Part shown: positions 19,231 through 29,432 of the stretch, one piece after another
How the letters are laid out: every line of letters starts with the position of its first letter
Numbering within the stretch: the stretch's first letter is position 1
NCBI GenBank assembly: GCA_025454975.1
Contig: JALONK010000004.1
Location: 53,638-117,637, forward strand
Length of the DNA stretch: 64,000 bases
From: Bacteroidia bacterium
GTDB taxonomy: Bacteria; Bacteroidota; Bacteroidia; UKL13-3
Reading direction: 5' to 3'
Translations under genes and position numbers: made by a program
The notes under the pieces: model-generated
Database searches by the model: none
Seen by the model: the letters and a program-made list of their open reading frames with translations, nothing else
What the model was told of the DNA's origin: nothing

Positions 19231-19238
19231 ACAAATGC

Positions 19239-21842
19239 TTAGCTTTGGTTTATAAATTCAAACTGGTTTTTGTCATTTAGCTTAATCAATATATCGGCAT
19301 CTTTTTTTATTTGTCCGCCTAAAATTTCTTTTGATAGTTCGTTTAAAATTCGCTTCTGTATCACTCGTTTTAAAGGGCGCGCTCCAAACTGTGGATCGTA
19401 ACCTAACTGCGACAACCAATCTAAAACTTCTTCTGTTGCACTTAGGGTTATATCTTGTTCGGCCAAGTTGTGTTGAATGTGTTTAAATTGCAATTCAACA
19501 ATGTGGCGAACGTCTTCCCTACTTAACGGCGTGAACATGATTACATCATCTATTCGATTTAAAAACTCCGGTCGTATACTGCGCTTTAACAACTCCATTA
19601 CACCTATTTTTGCCTCAGCCAACTTATCTTCTTTGTTGAACTCATTATAGTTCTCCAGTTTTTCTTGTATGATATGTGAGCCTATGTTTGATGTCATGAT
19701 TATGATAGTATTTTTAAAATTAGCGACACGTCCTTTGTTATCAGTTAGTCGGCCATCATCCAATACTTGTAATAAAATATTAAACACATCAGGATGGGCT
19801 TTTTCTATTTCATCTAACAGCACCACAGAGTATGGACGTCGGCGTACAGCTTCGGTTAATTGTCCACCTTCTTCATAGCCAACATAACCCGGAGGGGCAC
19901 CAATTAGGCGACTTACGGTATGTTTTTCTTGGTATTCGCTCATGTCAATACGCACCATAGCACTGTCCTGGTTAAATAAAAATTCGGCCAAGGCTTTTGC
20001 CAATTCGGTTTTACCCACACCTGTTGTACCTAAAAATATAAAAGAGCCTATGGGTTTTTTCGGATCGCTTAATCCCGCGCGACTTCTTCTAATGGCATCA
20101 CTAATTGCAGCAATTGCTTCTTCTTGTCCTACTACACGTTGGTGTAATTCATCTTCTAAGCGCAATAATTTTTCGCGTTCGCTTTGTAACATACGAGTAA
20201 CAGGTATGCCTGTCCAACGGCTCACTACATCGGCAATGTCTTCGCTTTCCACTTCTTCTTTCACCATTGCGCTATCACCTTGTTGTTCGGCTAACTTTTG
20301 TTGAAGGAGTTGAAGTGTATTTTCAGTATCTTTAATTTTTCCGTAACGAATTTCGGCCACCTTTGCAAAATCGCCATTACGTTCGGCAAGTTCAGCTTCG
20401 TGTTTCAGGTGTTCAATTAATTGTTTGTTTTGTTGAATACCGTCAACCACTTCTTTTTCACTTTGCCATTTTGCTTTAAGCCCATTACGATCGGCCTGCA
20501 AGTTGGAGATATCTGAACTGAGTTGTTTGATTTTTTCTTCGTCGCCTTCGCGTTTTATGGCTTCGCGTTCAATTTCTAACTGCATAATTCTTCTATCCAG
20601 TTGGTCAATTTCTTCCGGAACCGAATCAATTTCTAAACGCAACTTTGATGCAGCTTCATCCATCAAGTCAATAGCTTTATCAGGTAAAAAACGATCGCTG
20701 ATATAACGTTGAGATAATTCAACCGCTGCAATAATGGCTTCATCTTTAATACGTACTTTATGATGTACTTCATAACGTTCTTTAAGTCCGCGTAAAATTG
20801 AGATAGCACTTTCGGTATCCGGCTCATCAACATACACTTTTTGAAAGCGACGTTCAAGGGCTTTATCCTTTTCGATATAACGTTGGTATTCGGCAAGGGT
20901 TGTTGCACCAATTGCACGTAATTCGCCACGTGCTAAGGCCGGTTTTAAAATATTAGCTGCATCCATTGCGCCTTCTCCACCGCCACCTGCGCCAACTAAG
21001 GTGTGAATTTCATCAATAAACAGCACAATTTCTCCGTCACTGTCAATCACTTCTTTAATTACAGCTTTTAAACGTTCTTCAAATTCACCTTTATACTTTG
21101 CACCGGCGATCAGGGCGCCCATGTCTAACGAAAAAATTCGTTTTGACTTTAAATTTTCAGGTACATCTCCACTCACAATTCGATGTGCTAATCCTTCTGC
21201 AATTGCCGTTTTTCCCACGCCCGGTTCACCTATAAGTACAGGATTATTTTTAGTTCGGCGTGATAATATTTGCAGCACTCTTCTTATTTCTTCATCACGA
21301 CCGATTACCGGATCTAACTTTGCTTGTTGCGCCAGTTCATTTAAATTTTTAGCATATTTATTTAATGCATTGTACTGTGCTTCGGCTCCGGCTGAGGTTA
21401 CTTTGGCATCACCACGTAAATCTTTAATGGCTTTCTTTAAATCTTTTTCTACTACGCCTGCATCTTTTAACAAATTACCAATAGCATCTCCACCTTGTAA
21501 TAACCCAAGTAAGAGGTGTTCAATGGATACAAATTCGTCATTAAATTCTTTAAGGAAACTTTGGGCTTTGGTGAGTGTTGTATTGGCTGATGCTCCAAGG
21601 TATTGTCCGCCGCCGCCACTCACTTTTGGATAACCTTTAATAATAGCGGTTAAACTTTGTTTGATGCGAGCTTCGTTTGCATTAATTTTTTTTAGTAAGT
21701 AGGATATGATGTTTTCGTCGGTATCAAATAATCCTTGTAAAAGGTGACCATTTTCGATGGACTGATGCGCATTACTCGCCGCTATTTGTTGGGCTTGTTG
21801 AATGGCTTCCTGTGACTTAATCGTAAACTTATCAAAATTCAT
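19239..21842 (-). CDS. clpB: ATP-dependent disaggregase ClpB
   Basis: The 867-residue protein has full-length ClpB architecture: an N-terminal Clp_N double repeat (about 1-150), a first AAA+ module with Walker A GEPGVGKT and Walker B LFIDEIH, the long coiled-coil middle domain (about 400-530) that marks ClpB rather than ClpA or ClpC, a second AAA+ module with [14 protein letters not shown] and [11 protein letters not shown], and a C-terminal D2-small domain ([11 protein letters not shown]). With DnaK it extracts and refolds aggregated proteins in the cytoplasm, and it is heat-shock induced in most bacteria. It is monocistronic, with a small hairpin just ahead of the start codon. Confidence 0.98.
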   Translation of the reverse strand: MNFDKFTIKSQEAIQQAQQIAASNAHQSIENGHLLQGLFDTDENIISYLLKKINANEARIKQSLTAIIKGYPKVSGGGGQYLGASANTTLTKAQSFLKEFNDEFVSIEHLLLGLLQGGDAIGNLLKDAGVVEKDLKKAIKDLRGDAKVTSAGAEAQYNALNKYAKNLNELAQQAKLDPVIGRDEEIRRVLQILSRRTKNNPVLIGEPGVGKTAIAEGLAHRIVSGDVPENLKSKRIFSLDMGALIAGAKYKGEFEERLKAVIKEVIDSDGEIVLFIDEIHTLVGAGGGGEGAMDAANILKPALARGELRAIGATTLAEYQRYIEKDKALERRFQKVYVDEPDTESAISILRGLKERYEVHHKVRIKDEAIIAAVELSQRYISDRFLPDKAIDLMDEAASKLRLEIDSVPEEIDQLDRRIMQLEIEREAIKREGDEEKIKQLSSDISNLQADRNGLKAKWQSEKEVVDGIQQNKQLIEHLKHEAELAERNGDFAKVAEIRYGKIKDTENTLQLLQQKLAEQQGDSAMVKEEVESEDIADVVSRWTGIPVTRMLQSEREKLLRLEDELHQRVVGQEEAIAAISDAIRRSRAGLSDPKKPIGSFIFLGTTGVGKTELAKALAEFLFNQDSAMVRIDMSEYQEKHTVSRLIGAPPGYVGYEEGGQLTEAVRRRPYSVVLLDEIEKAHPDVFNILLQVLDDGRLTDNKGRVANFKNTIIIMTSNIGSHIIQEKLENYNEFNKEDKLAEAKIGVMELLKRSIRPEFLNRIDDVIMFTPLSREDVRHIVELQFKHIQHNLAEQDITLSATEEVLDWLSQLGYDPQFGARPLKRVIQKRILNELSKEILGGQIKKDADILIKLNDKNQFEFINQS

Positions 21843-22230
21843 AATTTCCTATTTTAAGCAATCGCTTTTCGTATTGCTTTTAATTTAAATCAACATTAAT
21901 TCCATTGCTGTATTTAAGTTACTTTGACATGAAATAGTGGAGTAGTTAAGAAATATTGGCTGAAAAGCCTACTGCATTTATTTTTTTTCAATCAATTACC
22001 GACATAAATTCATTCTTTCTATCTTTTGCAAGTAAATGAACGATGGATGATGAACTCTACAAATAATTATTGACAAGTGATTTAGGGCTTTGCGGATTTG
22101 TGTTGTAAGAACTTTTACTCAGTCTTTTTCGGGTTTTTTATGAAATAAGGTTAAGGAAATAATTTATGCATGAATTAACCGATTTTGTTTGTGCAAATGA
22201 TTGTTGATGCGAAAAACTGTTGAACGTGAA
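21843..22230. other. Non-coding stretch upstream of clpB
   Basis: 388 bp with no credible gene. It should contain the clpB promoter and leader, and the 3' end of the minus-strand barrel protein gene. The only structure I can support is the hairpin at 21856-21879. Confidence 0.5.
21856..21879 (-). promoter_or_regulatory. Hairpin in the clpB mRNA leader
   Basis: The arms AAGCAAT (21856-21862) and ATTGCTT (21873-21879) are perfect inverted repeats with a 10-nt loop, ending 13 nt before the clpB ATG. Such a weak stem next to a start codon could melt on heating or protect the leader; its role is an inference. Confidence 0.4.
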
Positions 22231-22749
22231 CTAATGAAGGTATTTTCCTACACCAATCTGGGGCCATAACAATCCATTAGTTGCGGTATAAGTGAATGTT
22301 TCATACTTGTCGGCATAAATATATTGGGGAATAAAAAAATTCACTCCTCCTCTAACATAATAACAATTTTTAATGAAGTTTTTGGTGTAGGAAAGTCCGA
22401 TTACAGGAGTTATTTTTAGTTGATTAGGTATGTATCTGCTGATGTTATATTGAAATTGAAAACCGGCATTGGCATCAAGTTGTAGATTACGGAAGATGTA
22501 AAAATGATATTGGTATTGAACAGGAAAAACCAAGTAGTTGATGTCTTCAATTTGGGCAAACTTTTGGGAGGTTGGTTTCCATGTGGCACCCAATAAAAGG
22601 AAATGTTTTTGTGGTTTAAGTTTTATGATTGCATGCACATCAAACAATTCGGATGGACCAACCAAATTTAGTCCGATAGTATGCAACCATTGCTGTGCTT
22701 TTAACTGACCAAAAAAGCTTATTAAATACAACAACCAAAGCCATTTCAT
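22231..22749 (-). CDS. Small secreted beta-barrel-like protein
   Basis: The 172-residue protein has a signal peptide (FFGQLKAQQ cleavage region) and alternating amphipathic strands (YQYHFYIFRNLQLDANAGFQ, YYVRGGVNFFIPQYIY) typical of a small outer-membrane barrel. No named family was recognised. Its start overlaps the deacetylase stop by 4 bp (ATGA), so the two are translationally coupled and probably act together at the cell envelope. Confidence 0.6.
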   Translation of the reverse strand: MKWLWLLYLISFFGQLKAQQWLHTIGLNLVGPSELFDVHAIIKLKPQKHFLLLGATWKPTSQKFAQIEDINYLVFPVQYQYHFYIFRNLQLDANAGFQFQYNISRYIPNQLKITPVIGLSYTKNFIKNCYYVRGGVNFFIPQYIYADKYETFTYTATNGLLWPQIGVGKYLH

Positions 22750-23519
22750 CTGCTTATTTCTTTAGCTGTATAAAACTTTAGTCTTAGTTTATTGGCATGT
22801 TCTATTATCGCTATAAAATCGTTGTAATTAATGGCCAATTGGTTGTTTAATTCAGCTTGGCCACGATTTACGAAATGACAATATAAACTTATGGTTTGTC
22901 GGCTGCTTTTAGCTTTATCCAAGGCTTCTAAAATTTCTTTTACATTAAAATTCATTTTGCTATCAACGGTGCATCCATAAAGTATTCTAACACCTTTAAA
23001 CCGATAATAAATTTGATCTACATCGGCAAGTTTTTTATTTGCATAAGGGCTTATGATTTTCCTGATGCTTTTAAAACGTTGTAGCAGTGCACGGTCGGTT
23101 TCTTGCGTGAAATCGCCATACGGGTAAGCAAAGTTTTCAGTGAATATTCCGTCTGCTTCAAGAGCGCTATCCATGTTATAAATTTCGTTATGCATATAAT
23201 CGCTGATGCTATGCGAGCGCATATATTCATCCGCATGAATGTGGTGTGAGGTATGATGAGCCATTTCGTGACCATCTTGCATCATTATTTTAATTTTTGC
23301 TTTGCTTGCCGAATCTAAAAACTGATATGATTGTGTGTAAAAAGTTATTTTGGCATTTCTTGAGAGGAGGTATTCACGAAGATCAAACCAGGTATGTGCG
23401 GGCAAATCAGTAGATAAAAAAATACCCGGGCCTAAAATTTGGTGCTGATCATCCTTCTTACAGGTTGATAAAGCAAGAATCAGCAGTATACAAATTATCC
23501 ACCGGATTTTAATTCTCAT
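22746..23519 (-). CDS. Polysaccharide deacetylase (NodB-fold) lipoprotein
   Basis: The 257-residue protein starts with a lipoprotein signal (LALSTCKK, Cys about residue 20) and has a NodB homology domain: the HHTSHH metal motif (about 90-95), the FAYPYG motif 3 and the LYCHF motif 5. In motif 1 the usual TFDDG is STDLP, so the first Asp (catalytic base) is kept but the second, metal-binding Asp appears to be Leu. Family members remove N-acetyl groups from cell-wall or exopolysaccharide sugars. It shares a 4-bp overlap with the following barrel protein gene and is divergent from the aminotransferase gene, 74 bp away. Confidence 0.8.
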   Translation of the reverse strand: MRIKIRWIICILLILALSTCKKDDQHQILGPGIFLSTDLPAHTWFDLREYLLSRNAKITFYTQSYQFLDSASKAKIKIMMQDGHEMAHHTSHHIHADEYMRSHSISDYMHNEIYNMDSALEADGIFTENFAYPYGDFTQETDRALLQRFKSIRKIISPYANKKLADVDQIYYRFKGVRILYGCTVDSKMNFNVKEILEALDKAKSSRQTISLYCHFVNRGQAELNNQLAINYNDFIAIIEHANKLRLKFYTAKEISR

Positions 23520-23593
23520 GGTGATGTAAAATTAAAATAAATCCGTAACTTCTAATCAAGTTACAAAAACTATATTCGCACTTTATTTAAAAA

Positions 23594-24784
23594 ATGAAAT
23601 TAGCAGATAGAATAGATACCATCAACGAACCTCAAACCATAGCCATGGCTAAGTTGAGCAGGGAGTTGGCGGCCCAAGGACATGATGTAATCAGTTTAAG
23701 TTTGGGTGAACCTGATTTTGTTACACCAAAACACATTCTGGATGCGGCAAAAGATGCCATGGATAAAGGGTTTACCTTTTATACTCCTGTTGCCGGCATA
23801 CCTGAGTTACGGCGTGCCATTTGCGACAAATTGTTAAGGGAGAACGGTTTGACTTATGAGCCCGAGCAAATTGTGGTGTCAACCGGAGCTAAGCATGCGA
23901 TAATGAATGTGATTATGGCTTTAATTAATCCGGGTGATGAAGTAATTATTCCTACACCATATTGGGTGAGTTATAGTGAAATGGTGAAGTTAATGGGAGG
24001 TATTCCTGTTTTTGTACATGCAGGTGTTGAGCAACAATTTAAAATAACAACTGAGCAATTGAAGCAAGCGATTACATCAAAAACAAAAGCATTTATGTTC
24101 AGTTCACCTTGTAACCCCACGGGAAGTGTATATGATAAAAGCGAATTGGCTGCATTGGTGAAAGTGTTTGAGCAACATGAAAATATTGTGGTGATTAGTG
24201 ATGAAATTTATGAGCATATTAATTTCGTGGAACAACATTATAGTATTGCTTCCTTTGGGTCTATTAAAGATAGGGTAGTGGTGATTAATGGCATGAGTAA
24301 AGGCTATGCGATGACAGGTTGGCGAATTGGCTATATAGCGGCTCCATTAGCTTTATCAAAGGCATGCGAAAAAATTCAGGGCCAATATACCAGTGGAACC
24401 AATGTAATTGCACAACATGCTTCTGTGGCTGCTTTAAATGGTACACAAGAACCTACCCAACACATGCGAAAGGCTTATCAACGCAGGCGTGATTTAGTAA
24501 TTAACGGATTACAACAGATTGAAGGGTTAAAATGTAACATGCCTGATGGTGCTTTTTATGCTTTCCCTGATGTTAGTTCTTTCTTTGGTAAATCGCATGG
24601 AACCTATCAAATAAAAACAGCAACAGATTTGTGTTTATATTTATTAAATGAAGTTCATGTGAGTATGGTTACCGGCGAAGCGTTTGGTGCACCATTGTGC
24701 GTTCGTATAAGTTATGCCACAGCCGATGAGAAATTAGTAACGGCATTAGCTAGGATAAAAAAAGGTTTAGAACAGTTAAAATAA
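23594..24784 (+). CDS. Class I/II pyridoxal-phosphate aminotransferase (aspartate-type)
   Basis: This 396-residue fold-type I aminotransferase is close to the AspB-like aspartate aminotransferases. It shows SLGEPDFVTP near residue 37, SSPCNPTGSVY (substrate and PLP-binding Asn), DEIYEHINF (PLP-binding Asp and Tyr) and NGMSKGYAMTGWRIGY with the Schiff-base Lys. It probably transfers the amino group between aspartate and 2-oxoglutarate, though other amino acids cannot be excluded. A near-consensus -7 element (TATATTCG, 23571-23578) precedes it with a short leader. The heptose kinase gene follows after 5 bp, so the two form an operon. Confidence 0.92.
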   Translation: MKLADRIDTINEPQTIAMAKLSRELAAQGHDVISLSLGEPDFVTPKHILDAAKDAMDKGFTFYTPVAGIPELRRAICDKLLRENGLTYEPEQIVVSTGAKHAIMNVIMALINPGDEVIIPTPYWVSYSEMVKLMGGIPVFVHAGVEQQFKITTEQLKQAITSKTKAFMFSSPCNPTGSVYDKSELAALVKVFEQHENIVVISDEIYEHINFVEQHYSIASFGSIKDRVVVINGMSKGYAMTGWRIGYIAAPLALSKACEKIQGQYTSGTNVIAQHASVAALNGTQEPTQHMRKAYQRRRDLVINGLQQIEGLKCNMPDGAFYAFPDVSSFFGKSHGTYQIKTATDLCLYLLNEVHVSMVTGEAFGAPLCVRISYATADEKLVTALARIKKGLEQLK

Positions 24785-24789
24785 AATTT

Positions 24790-25761
24790 ATGTTGATTAA
24801 TCAATTTGCAGGATTAAAAGTATTAGTGGTGGGTGATGTGATGATTGATGCTTATTATTTTGGGAAAGTTGAACGCATTTCTCCTGAGGCTCCAGTGCCT
24901 GTGGTAGCCGTTGATAAAAAAGAAAACCGATTAGGTGGTGCGGCAAACGTGGCTATGAACTTAGTAGCCTTAGGCGCAAAGCCAATTGTATGTTCGGTGG
25001 TAGGAAATGATAAAGATGGAGAAGATTTAATTGATTTATTTCATCAATATGGTGTGGGTACAAGTGGAATTTTAAAATCAGACAATAGGGTAACTACGGT
25101 AAAGTTAAGGGTGATATCACAATCAACCCAAATGTTACGAATAGATACAGAAGATACACATGCATTAAGTGAATTCGATAGTTATGAATTAGTAAAACGT
25201 ATTTATGAATTAATGATTGATGCAGATGTAGTGATATTTGAAGATTATGATAAAGGGGTATTAACTGAAGAGAATATTGCAGGTATTATAAAGCTTGCAC
25301 ATAAAAAAGGCATTCCGGTAATTGTTGATCCTAAGAAAAGAAACTTTATTCATTACAAAGAAGCTGATTTATTTAAGCCGAATTTAAAAGAATTGAAAGA
25401 AGGGTTGAAGTTAGACTTTGACGCAGACGAACCAACTCAATTAGAAGAGGCGGTTAAAAAAATGATGAGTTTAATGCAGCTAAAACATGCCATGATTACC
25501 ATGAGTGAAAAGGGCGTAATGATTACAGATGGACAAACTTTTCATTACGTTCCTGCGCACATTAGAAAGATTGCAGATGTGAGTGGGGCAGGAGATACTG
25601 TTGTGAGTGTAGCTGCATTATGCTTTGCCTTAAAAATGGATATTACGCAAGTAGCTGCATTAGCTAATCTTGCTGGCGGTTTGGTATGCGAAGAAGTTGG
25701 TGTTGTTCCGATAAATAAACAAAGGTTTGAATCGGAGATTGCACGTTTGCAATTAGGGTAG
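24790..25761 (+). CDS. rfaE1: D-glycero-beta-D-manno-heptose-7-phosphate kinase (PfkB family)
   Basis: The 323-residue PfkB-type sugar kinase matches the kinase half of HldE: VLVVGDVMIDAYYFGKVERI, the SPEAPVPVV segment and the RLGGAANVAMNL substrate region at the N-terminus, and the DVSGAGDTVVSV anion-hole/catalytic Asp motif near the C-terminus. It phosphorylates heptose-7-phosphate at O1 in the ADP-heptose route to LPS inner core. The adenylyltransferase half of HldE is absent, so that enzyme must be encoded separately, as in other Bacteroidota. It follows the aminotransferase gene by 5 bp, and its 3' end overlaps the convergent DUF4249 gene by 9 bp. Confidence 0.9.
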   Translation: MLINQFAGLKVLVVGDVMIDAYYFGKVERISPEAPVPVVAVDKKENRLGGAANVAMNLVALGAKPIVCSVVGNDKDGEDLIDLFHQYGVGTSGILKSDNRVTTVKLRVISQSTQMLRIDTEDTHALSEFDSYELVKRIYELMIDADVVIFEDYDKGVLTEENIAGIIKLAHKKGIPVIVDPKKRNFIHYKEADLFKPNLKELKEGLKLDFDADEPTQLEEAVKKMMSLMQLKHAMITMSEKGVMITDGQTFHYVPAHIRKIADVSGAGDTVVSVAALCFALKMDITQVAALANLAGGLVCEEVGVVPINKQRFESEIARLQLG

Positions 25762-26601
25762 TGCAACCTTTACAATTTTATTGCGATAACTGGCAAAAAT
25801 GCCTAAACCATTTTTAACATTTGAATGCATTTGAAATGGTTCACTAAATGGATCTTCCCCGAAGTAATTAAGTCGGCGTGAGATAAATTCATAATAATCT
25901 TTATCGCAGTTCATTACAAAAATATAACGGGCATTGGTGTTGGTATCCATGCCGCTTGAACTCCAACTAAAATCTTCACATGTGCCGGAAAACGAACTAC
26001 CATCTTTATTTTCATCGGTGAATAAACTGTTACAAATTTCCCAATATTCCGGTGATTGTCTGAACCCTCCGGTTGCCCAACTTTGGGTGATGATGCGATA
26101 ATAATTTTTTTGTCCGGGAATGTCATTAAATGAATAACTAATGCGATAGATTGGGCCACCTGACGAGCTCGTCAATGGATCGCGAAGTTTTACAATTTTA
26201 GCATTGCTTAATTCTATTAGTTGCAATGGAACAGTGCATGATGCACTCACTTTAAATTGTTTGTAGGTTGCTTCAACGGTATAGGTTTTACCGGGTTTAA
26301 TAGGGAATACTGCTTGATGAATAATAAAAGCTTCTTCGGCAAAATTATAGTTTAAATCTGCACTAGCACCACCTTGTTCACTAAGCTTAACTGTTGCTTC
26401 ACTCCAATCAGGTGTGCCTTGCACATTTGAACCAAAAATTGGTGCATTTAATCCCAGTTTCACAACTATAAAGGAATCTTCCGGCGATATAAAGCTATTC
26501 AATACCAGTTTATTCTCAGCTTTAGGAAGTTCAATATCTTTTGCATCACGCACACAAGCTTGACACAATAAAACTAAAAGAATATATACTAATTTTTTCA
26601 T
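25753..26601 (-). CDS. DUF4249 outer-membrane lipoprotein
   Basis: The 282-residue protein begins with a lipoprotein signal (LLCQACVRD, Cys about residue 16) followed by the DUF4249 pattern KLVLNSFISPEDSFIVVKLG, an early beta-sandwich with PGKTYTVEATYKQFKVSASC, and a C-terminal half with CNSLFTDENKDGSSF. DUF4249 proteins are encoded next to TonB receptors and are thought to act as surface partners for uptake, by analogy with SusD-like lipoproteins. The start lies 3 bp after the stop of the receptor gene, so the pair is co-transcribed. The ligand is unknown. Confidence 0.88.
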   Translation of the reverse strand: MKKLVYILLVLLCQACVRDAKDIELPKAENKLVLNSFISPEDSFIVVKLGLNAPIFGSNVQGTPDWSEATVKLSEQGGASADLNYNFAEEAFIIHQAVFPIKPGKTYTVEATYKQFKVSASCTVPLQLIELSNAKIVKLRDPLTSSSGGPIYRISYSFNDIPGQKNYYRIITQSWATGGFRQSPEYWEICNSLFTDENKDGSSFSGTCEDFSWSSSGMDTNTNARYIFVMNCDKDYYEFISRRLNYFGEDPFSEPFQMHSNVKNGLGIFASYRNKIVKVALP

Positions 26602-26604
26602 GGT

Positions 26605-28944
26605 TTAAAATTTAATGTTCCAACTAATTGATGGTATAAAAGGAAAAAGGGTAATCTGACGCAACCTTGTGGTATTACCATTCGATTCGGCATAATAAAA
26701 GAATGGATTTAAGCGGTTGTACACATTGTAAACACTAATCTCCCAAGTACGTATCCAATTTTTCATTTGTTTGTGAATTTGAAGACCAACATCTAAACGG
26801 TGATAAGGGGCCATTCTAAACGCATTGCGTGAGGTATATTCAGAAACGGTTTCATTCCATCCATTGTTTGGATTGCTTATAGGTGTACCGGGATTATGTC
26901 GCGGTGAAGGGTAAGTTGACATAGGCAGTGTTATTGCATTACCGGTGCCATAAACCCAAGTAGCTGAAAATGTAAGTCCATTCTTATCTTCTTTTTGTTC
27001 TTTGATTTTATAAATACCCACAATGGAAATATCATGTCTTCTATCATACCTTGCCCAAAAAGGTTTACCGAAATTAAGTTCATCAAATTGCCATTGTATC
27101 CAACTTAAAGTATAACCTATCCATCCGGTAAGTTTTCCTGTTTTTCTTTGTATTAAAAACTCGGCTCCATAACTTTCACCGGTTCCGCTGGTAATATTTT
27201 TTTCGTAAGAAAACTTATCAGTATTGTTCGTATTTTCTATATCAATAAAACTTGCTCCTTCTTTATACGCAATAATGTTATTCATTTTTTTATAATAACC
27301 TTCTATACTAACACTAAAGTTTTGTTTGTTAAAATCTTTAGCAATTCCGGCAGCAATTTGGCTGCTTCGTTGCGGTTTAAGGTTATCGCTGCTAGGTACC
27401 CATAAATCAGTGGGTAAACCAATACCGGTATTGGTTAATAAATGAACATATTGATTCATGATGGCATAAGATGCTTTAACAGCTAAATCACTTTTAATAT
27501 TATATGCAGCATTTAACCTAGGTTCAGCATTAAAGTAGTTTCGCTTTCCGGCAGTAAAGTGAGTAAGGCGTAGTCCTGGGTTTATTCTTACCCGCAGTCC
27601 AATTTTAATATCATCTTCAATATATAAGGCATTCTCTATCGAACCTATTATGTTTTTGGCTAAGGTGTCTTCTCCAATAAAACTGCTGTTTACAACAATA
27701 GCAGATGGGGTAAATTGATGGTATATTGATTGACCGCCAAAACGAATGCTGTGGTTTTTATTTGGACGATAATCTACATCATGTTTCAAAGAATAATCGC
27801 GAATGCCTGATCGGTAATTTAATGAATACGAACCGTCAACATCTGATTCGGTTATCTTAACTTGAAACCTATAATTGCTGAATATAAATGAAGTATTGCT
27901 GAACATTTTATTATTGTATAAGTGGTTTAACCTTACACTGGCGGTGCTGTTACCCCAGCCCATGCTGTATTTCGATTTAAAGTTGTTGCCATCAACCTCC
28001 GAAAAAAAGCGATCTTGCCCAAAATAACCGCTCACATATAATCTGTTTTTGTTATTAAATTCATAGTTAGCTTTAGCATTCACATCGTAAAAATAATAGC
28101 CACCAACATCATCAGTCATAAATGGACGGATGAGAGCATCAATATAAGTTCGTCGTGCAGAAATAATAAACGAAGATTTATTTTTAATGATAGGTCCTTC
28201 AAGTAAAAATCGCGCCGATACAATACCTATTCCTGCTTCACCTTTAATTTTTTGTTTATTTCCTTCCTTCATACTCATATCAATAACTGACGACAAACGT
28301 CCGCCATATCTTGCAGGAAAACCACCTTTGGTAAGTTCGATGCTTTTTAGTGCATCACCATTAAACAAACTGAAGAAACCAAACAGATGAAAGGCATTAT
28401 ATACAATTGCTTCATCGAGAATAATTAAATTTTGATCAGGTCCGCCACCTCGTACATAAATTCCCGAATTACCTTCACTTGGCTTTTGAACACCAGGTAA
28501 TAATTGAATTACTTTAAGTACATCTTTTTCGCCTAACAAAGCAGGAATATCTTTTATTTGATTTACAGGAATTTCAATTACACTCATACGTGTTTGTTCA
28601 GCTAGGTTCGAAGTTTGTCGGCTATCTGTAATCACAGCTTCTTTCATCATGCTATTTTCTTTTATTTCAACATCCAGTTCAACATTTTGTGTAAGGTTGA
28701 TGCGAAAAGCTTTAGGGGCATATCCAACATAACTGATGATTACTTCATAACTATCAGCCGGTAAGGTAATGGAGTAAAAACCATAGGCATTTGATATAGT
28801 TCCGGTTTTTAGTTTTGGTATGGCGATGCTTGCACCAATTAACATTTCTTTGCTGCCGGCATCTTTAATAAAACCGCTCAATACTTTGTTTTGTTGAGCA
28901 AAAGAAAGGGCAGGCAATAGCATCATTAATACTAGAGTACGCAT
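26605..28944 (-). CDS. TonB-dependent receptor with carboxypeptidase-like N-terminal domain
   Basis: The 779-residue protein has a signal peptide (PALSFAQQ), a carboxypeptidase-regulatory-like domain (about 22-105; SGFIKDAGSKEMLIGASI, SYVGYAPKAFRI), a plug domain (about 120-225; GIYVRGGGPDQNLIILDEA, GGFPARYGGRLSSVID) and a 22-strand-type barrel that ends in a terminal aromatic strand (ISWNIKF). It imports a bulky nutrient across the outer membrane using TonB energy. It pairs with the DUF4249 lipoprotein gene 3 bp downstream. This pairing, without SusC/SusD features, argues against a classical polysaccharide locus; the substrate is unknown. Confidence 0.92.
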   Translation of the reverse strand: MRTLVLMMLLPALSFAQQNKVLSGFIKDAGSKEMLIGASIAIPKLKTGTISNAYGFYSITLPADSYEVIISYVGYAPKAFRINLTQNVELDVEIKENSMMKEAVITDSRQTSNLAEQTRMSVIEIPVNQIKDIPALLGEKDVLKVIQLLPGVQKPSEGNSGIYVRGGGPDQNLIILDEAIVYNAFHLFGFFSLFNGDALKSIELTKGGFPARYGGRLSSVIDMSMKEGNKQKIKGEAGIGIVSARFLLEGPIIKNKSSFIISARRTYIDALIRPFMTDDVGGYYFYDVNAKANYEFNNKNRLYVSGYFGQDRFFSEVDGNNFKSKYSMGWGNSTASVRLNHLYNNKMFSNTSFIFSNYRFQVKITESDVDGSYSLNYRSGIRDYSLKHDVDYRPNKNHSIRFGGQSIYHQFTPSAIVVNSSFIGEDTLAKNIIGSIENALYIEDDIKIGLRVRINPGLRLTHFTAGKRNYFNAEPRLNAAYNIKSDLAVKASYAIMNQYVHLLTNTGIGLPTDLWVPSSDNLKPQRSSQIAAGIAKDFNKQNFSVSIEGYYKKMNNIIAYKEGASFIDIENTNNTDKFSYEKNITSGTGESYGAEFLIQRKTGKLTGWIGYTLSWIQWQFDELNFGKPFWARYDRRHDISIVGIYKIKEQKEDKNGLTFSATWVYGTGNAITLPMSTYPSPRHNPGTPISNPNNGWNETVSEYTSRNAFRMAPYHRLDVGLQIHKQMKNWIRTWEISVYNVYNRLNPFFYYAESNGNTTRLRQITLFPFIPSISWNIKF

Positions 28945-29107
28945 GTGTGTTTTTATATAGCTAGGTTAGTAGACAAAGAAAACGAAAAAAATAGTTTTTT
29001 AATGATGTTAAGTGAACAATAAAAAAAATAAAATGGTGTTTATTAGGTGATTAAATTTTTATCTGTTATTTGGGTTTAAAAGGATATTATTGAATAAATT
29101 TAAAACT

Positions 29108-29431
29108 ATGTTATTAGCAACCACACCAATTTTAGAAGGAAAAGAAATCAAACAATATATAGGTATTGTTTCAGGTGAAGTTATTTTAGGAGCAAATCTT
29201 TTCAAAGATTTTTTTGCTTCTATAAGGGATATTATCGGAGGTCGCTCGGGCTCCTACGAACAAGTATTACAAGAAGCACGCGAACAAGCCATAGCCGAGA
29301 TTACTGAAAAGGCTCGTCAGGTAGGAGCTAACGCAGTTATAGGGATTGATATTGACTATGCAACTTTAGGAGGCAAAGGCAGTATGTTAATGGTTAGCAT
29401 TACAGGCACTGCAGTTGTTATAGCAGAATAA
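29108..29431 (+). CDS. ybjQ: YbjQ/UPF0145 family protein
   Basis: The 107-residue protein matches YbjQ along its length: [65 protein letters not shown] and [13 protein letters not shown]. YbjQ forms a pentameric ring and is annotated as a heavy-metal-binding domain, but its role is not established. I take the ATG at 29108 as the start because it gives the exact family N-terminus; a TTG six codons upstream (29090) is the alternative. The gldN-like gene starts 1 bp after the stop codon, so the two are co-transcribed. Confidence 0.9.
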   Translation: MLLATTPILEGKEIKQYIGIVSGEVILGANLFKDFFASIRDIIGGRSGSYEQVLQEAREQAIAEITEKARQVGANAVIGIDIDYATLGGKGSMLMVSITGTAVVIAE

Positions 29432-29432
29432 T

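Noticed and set aside
21121..21633. 170-codon open frame antisense to clpB
   Set aside because: It lies wholly within a highly conserved gene on the other strand and has a low-complexity, Ser/Pro-rich translation; it is a shadow of clpB.
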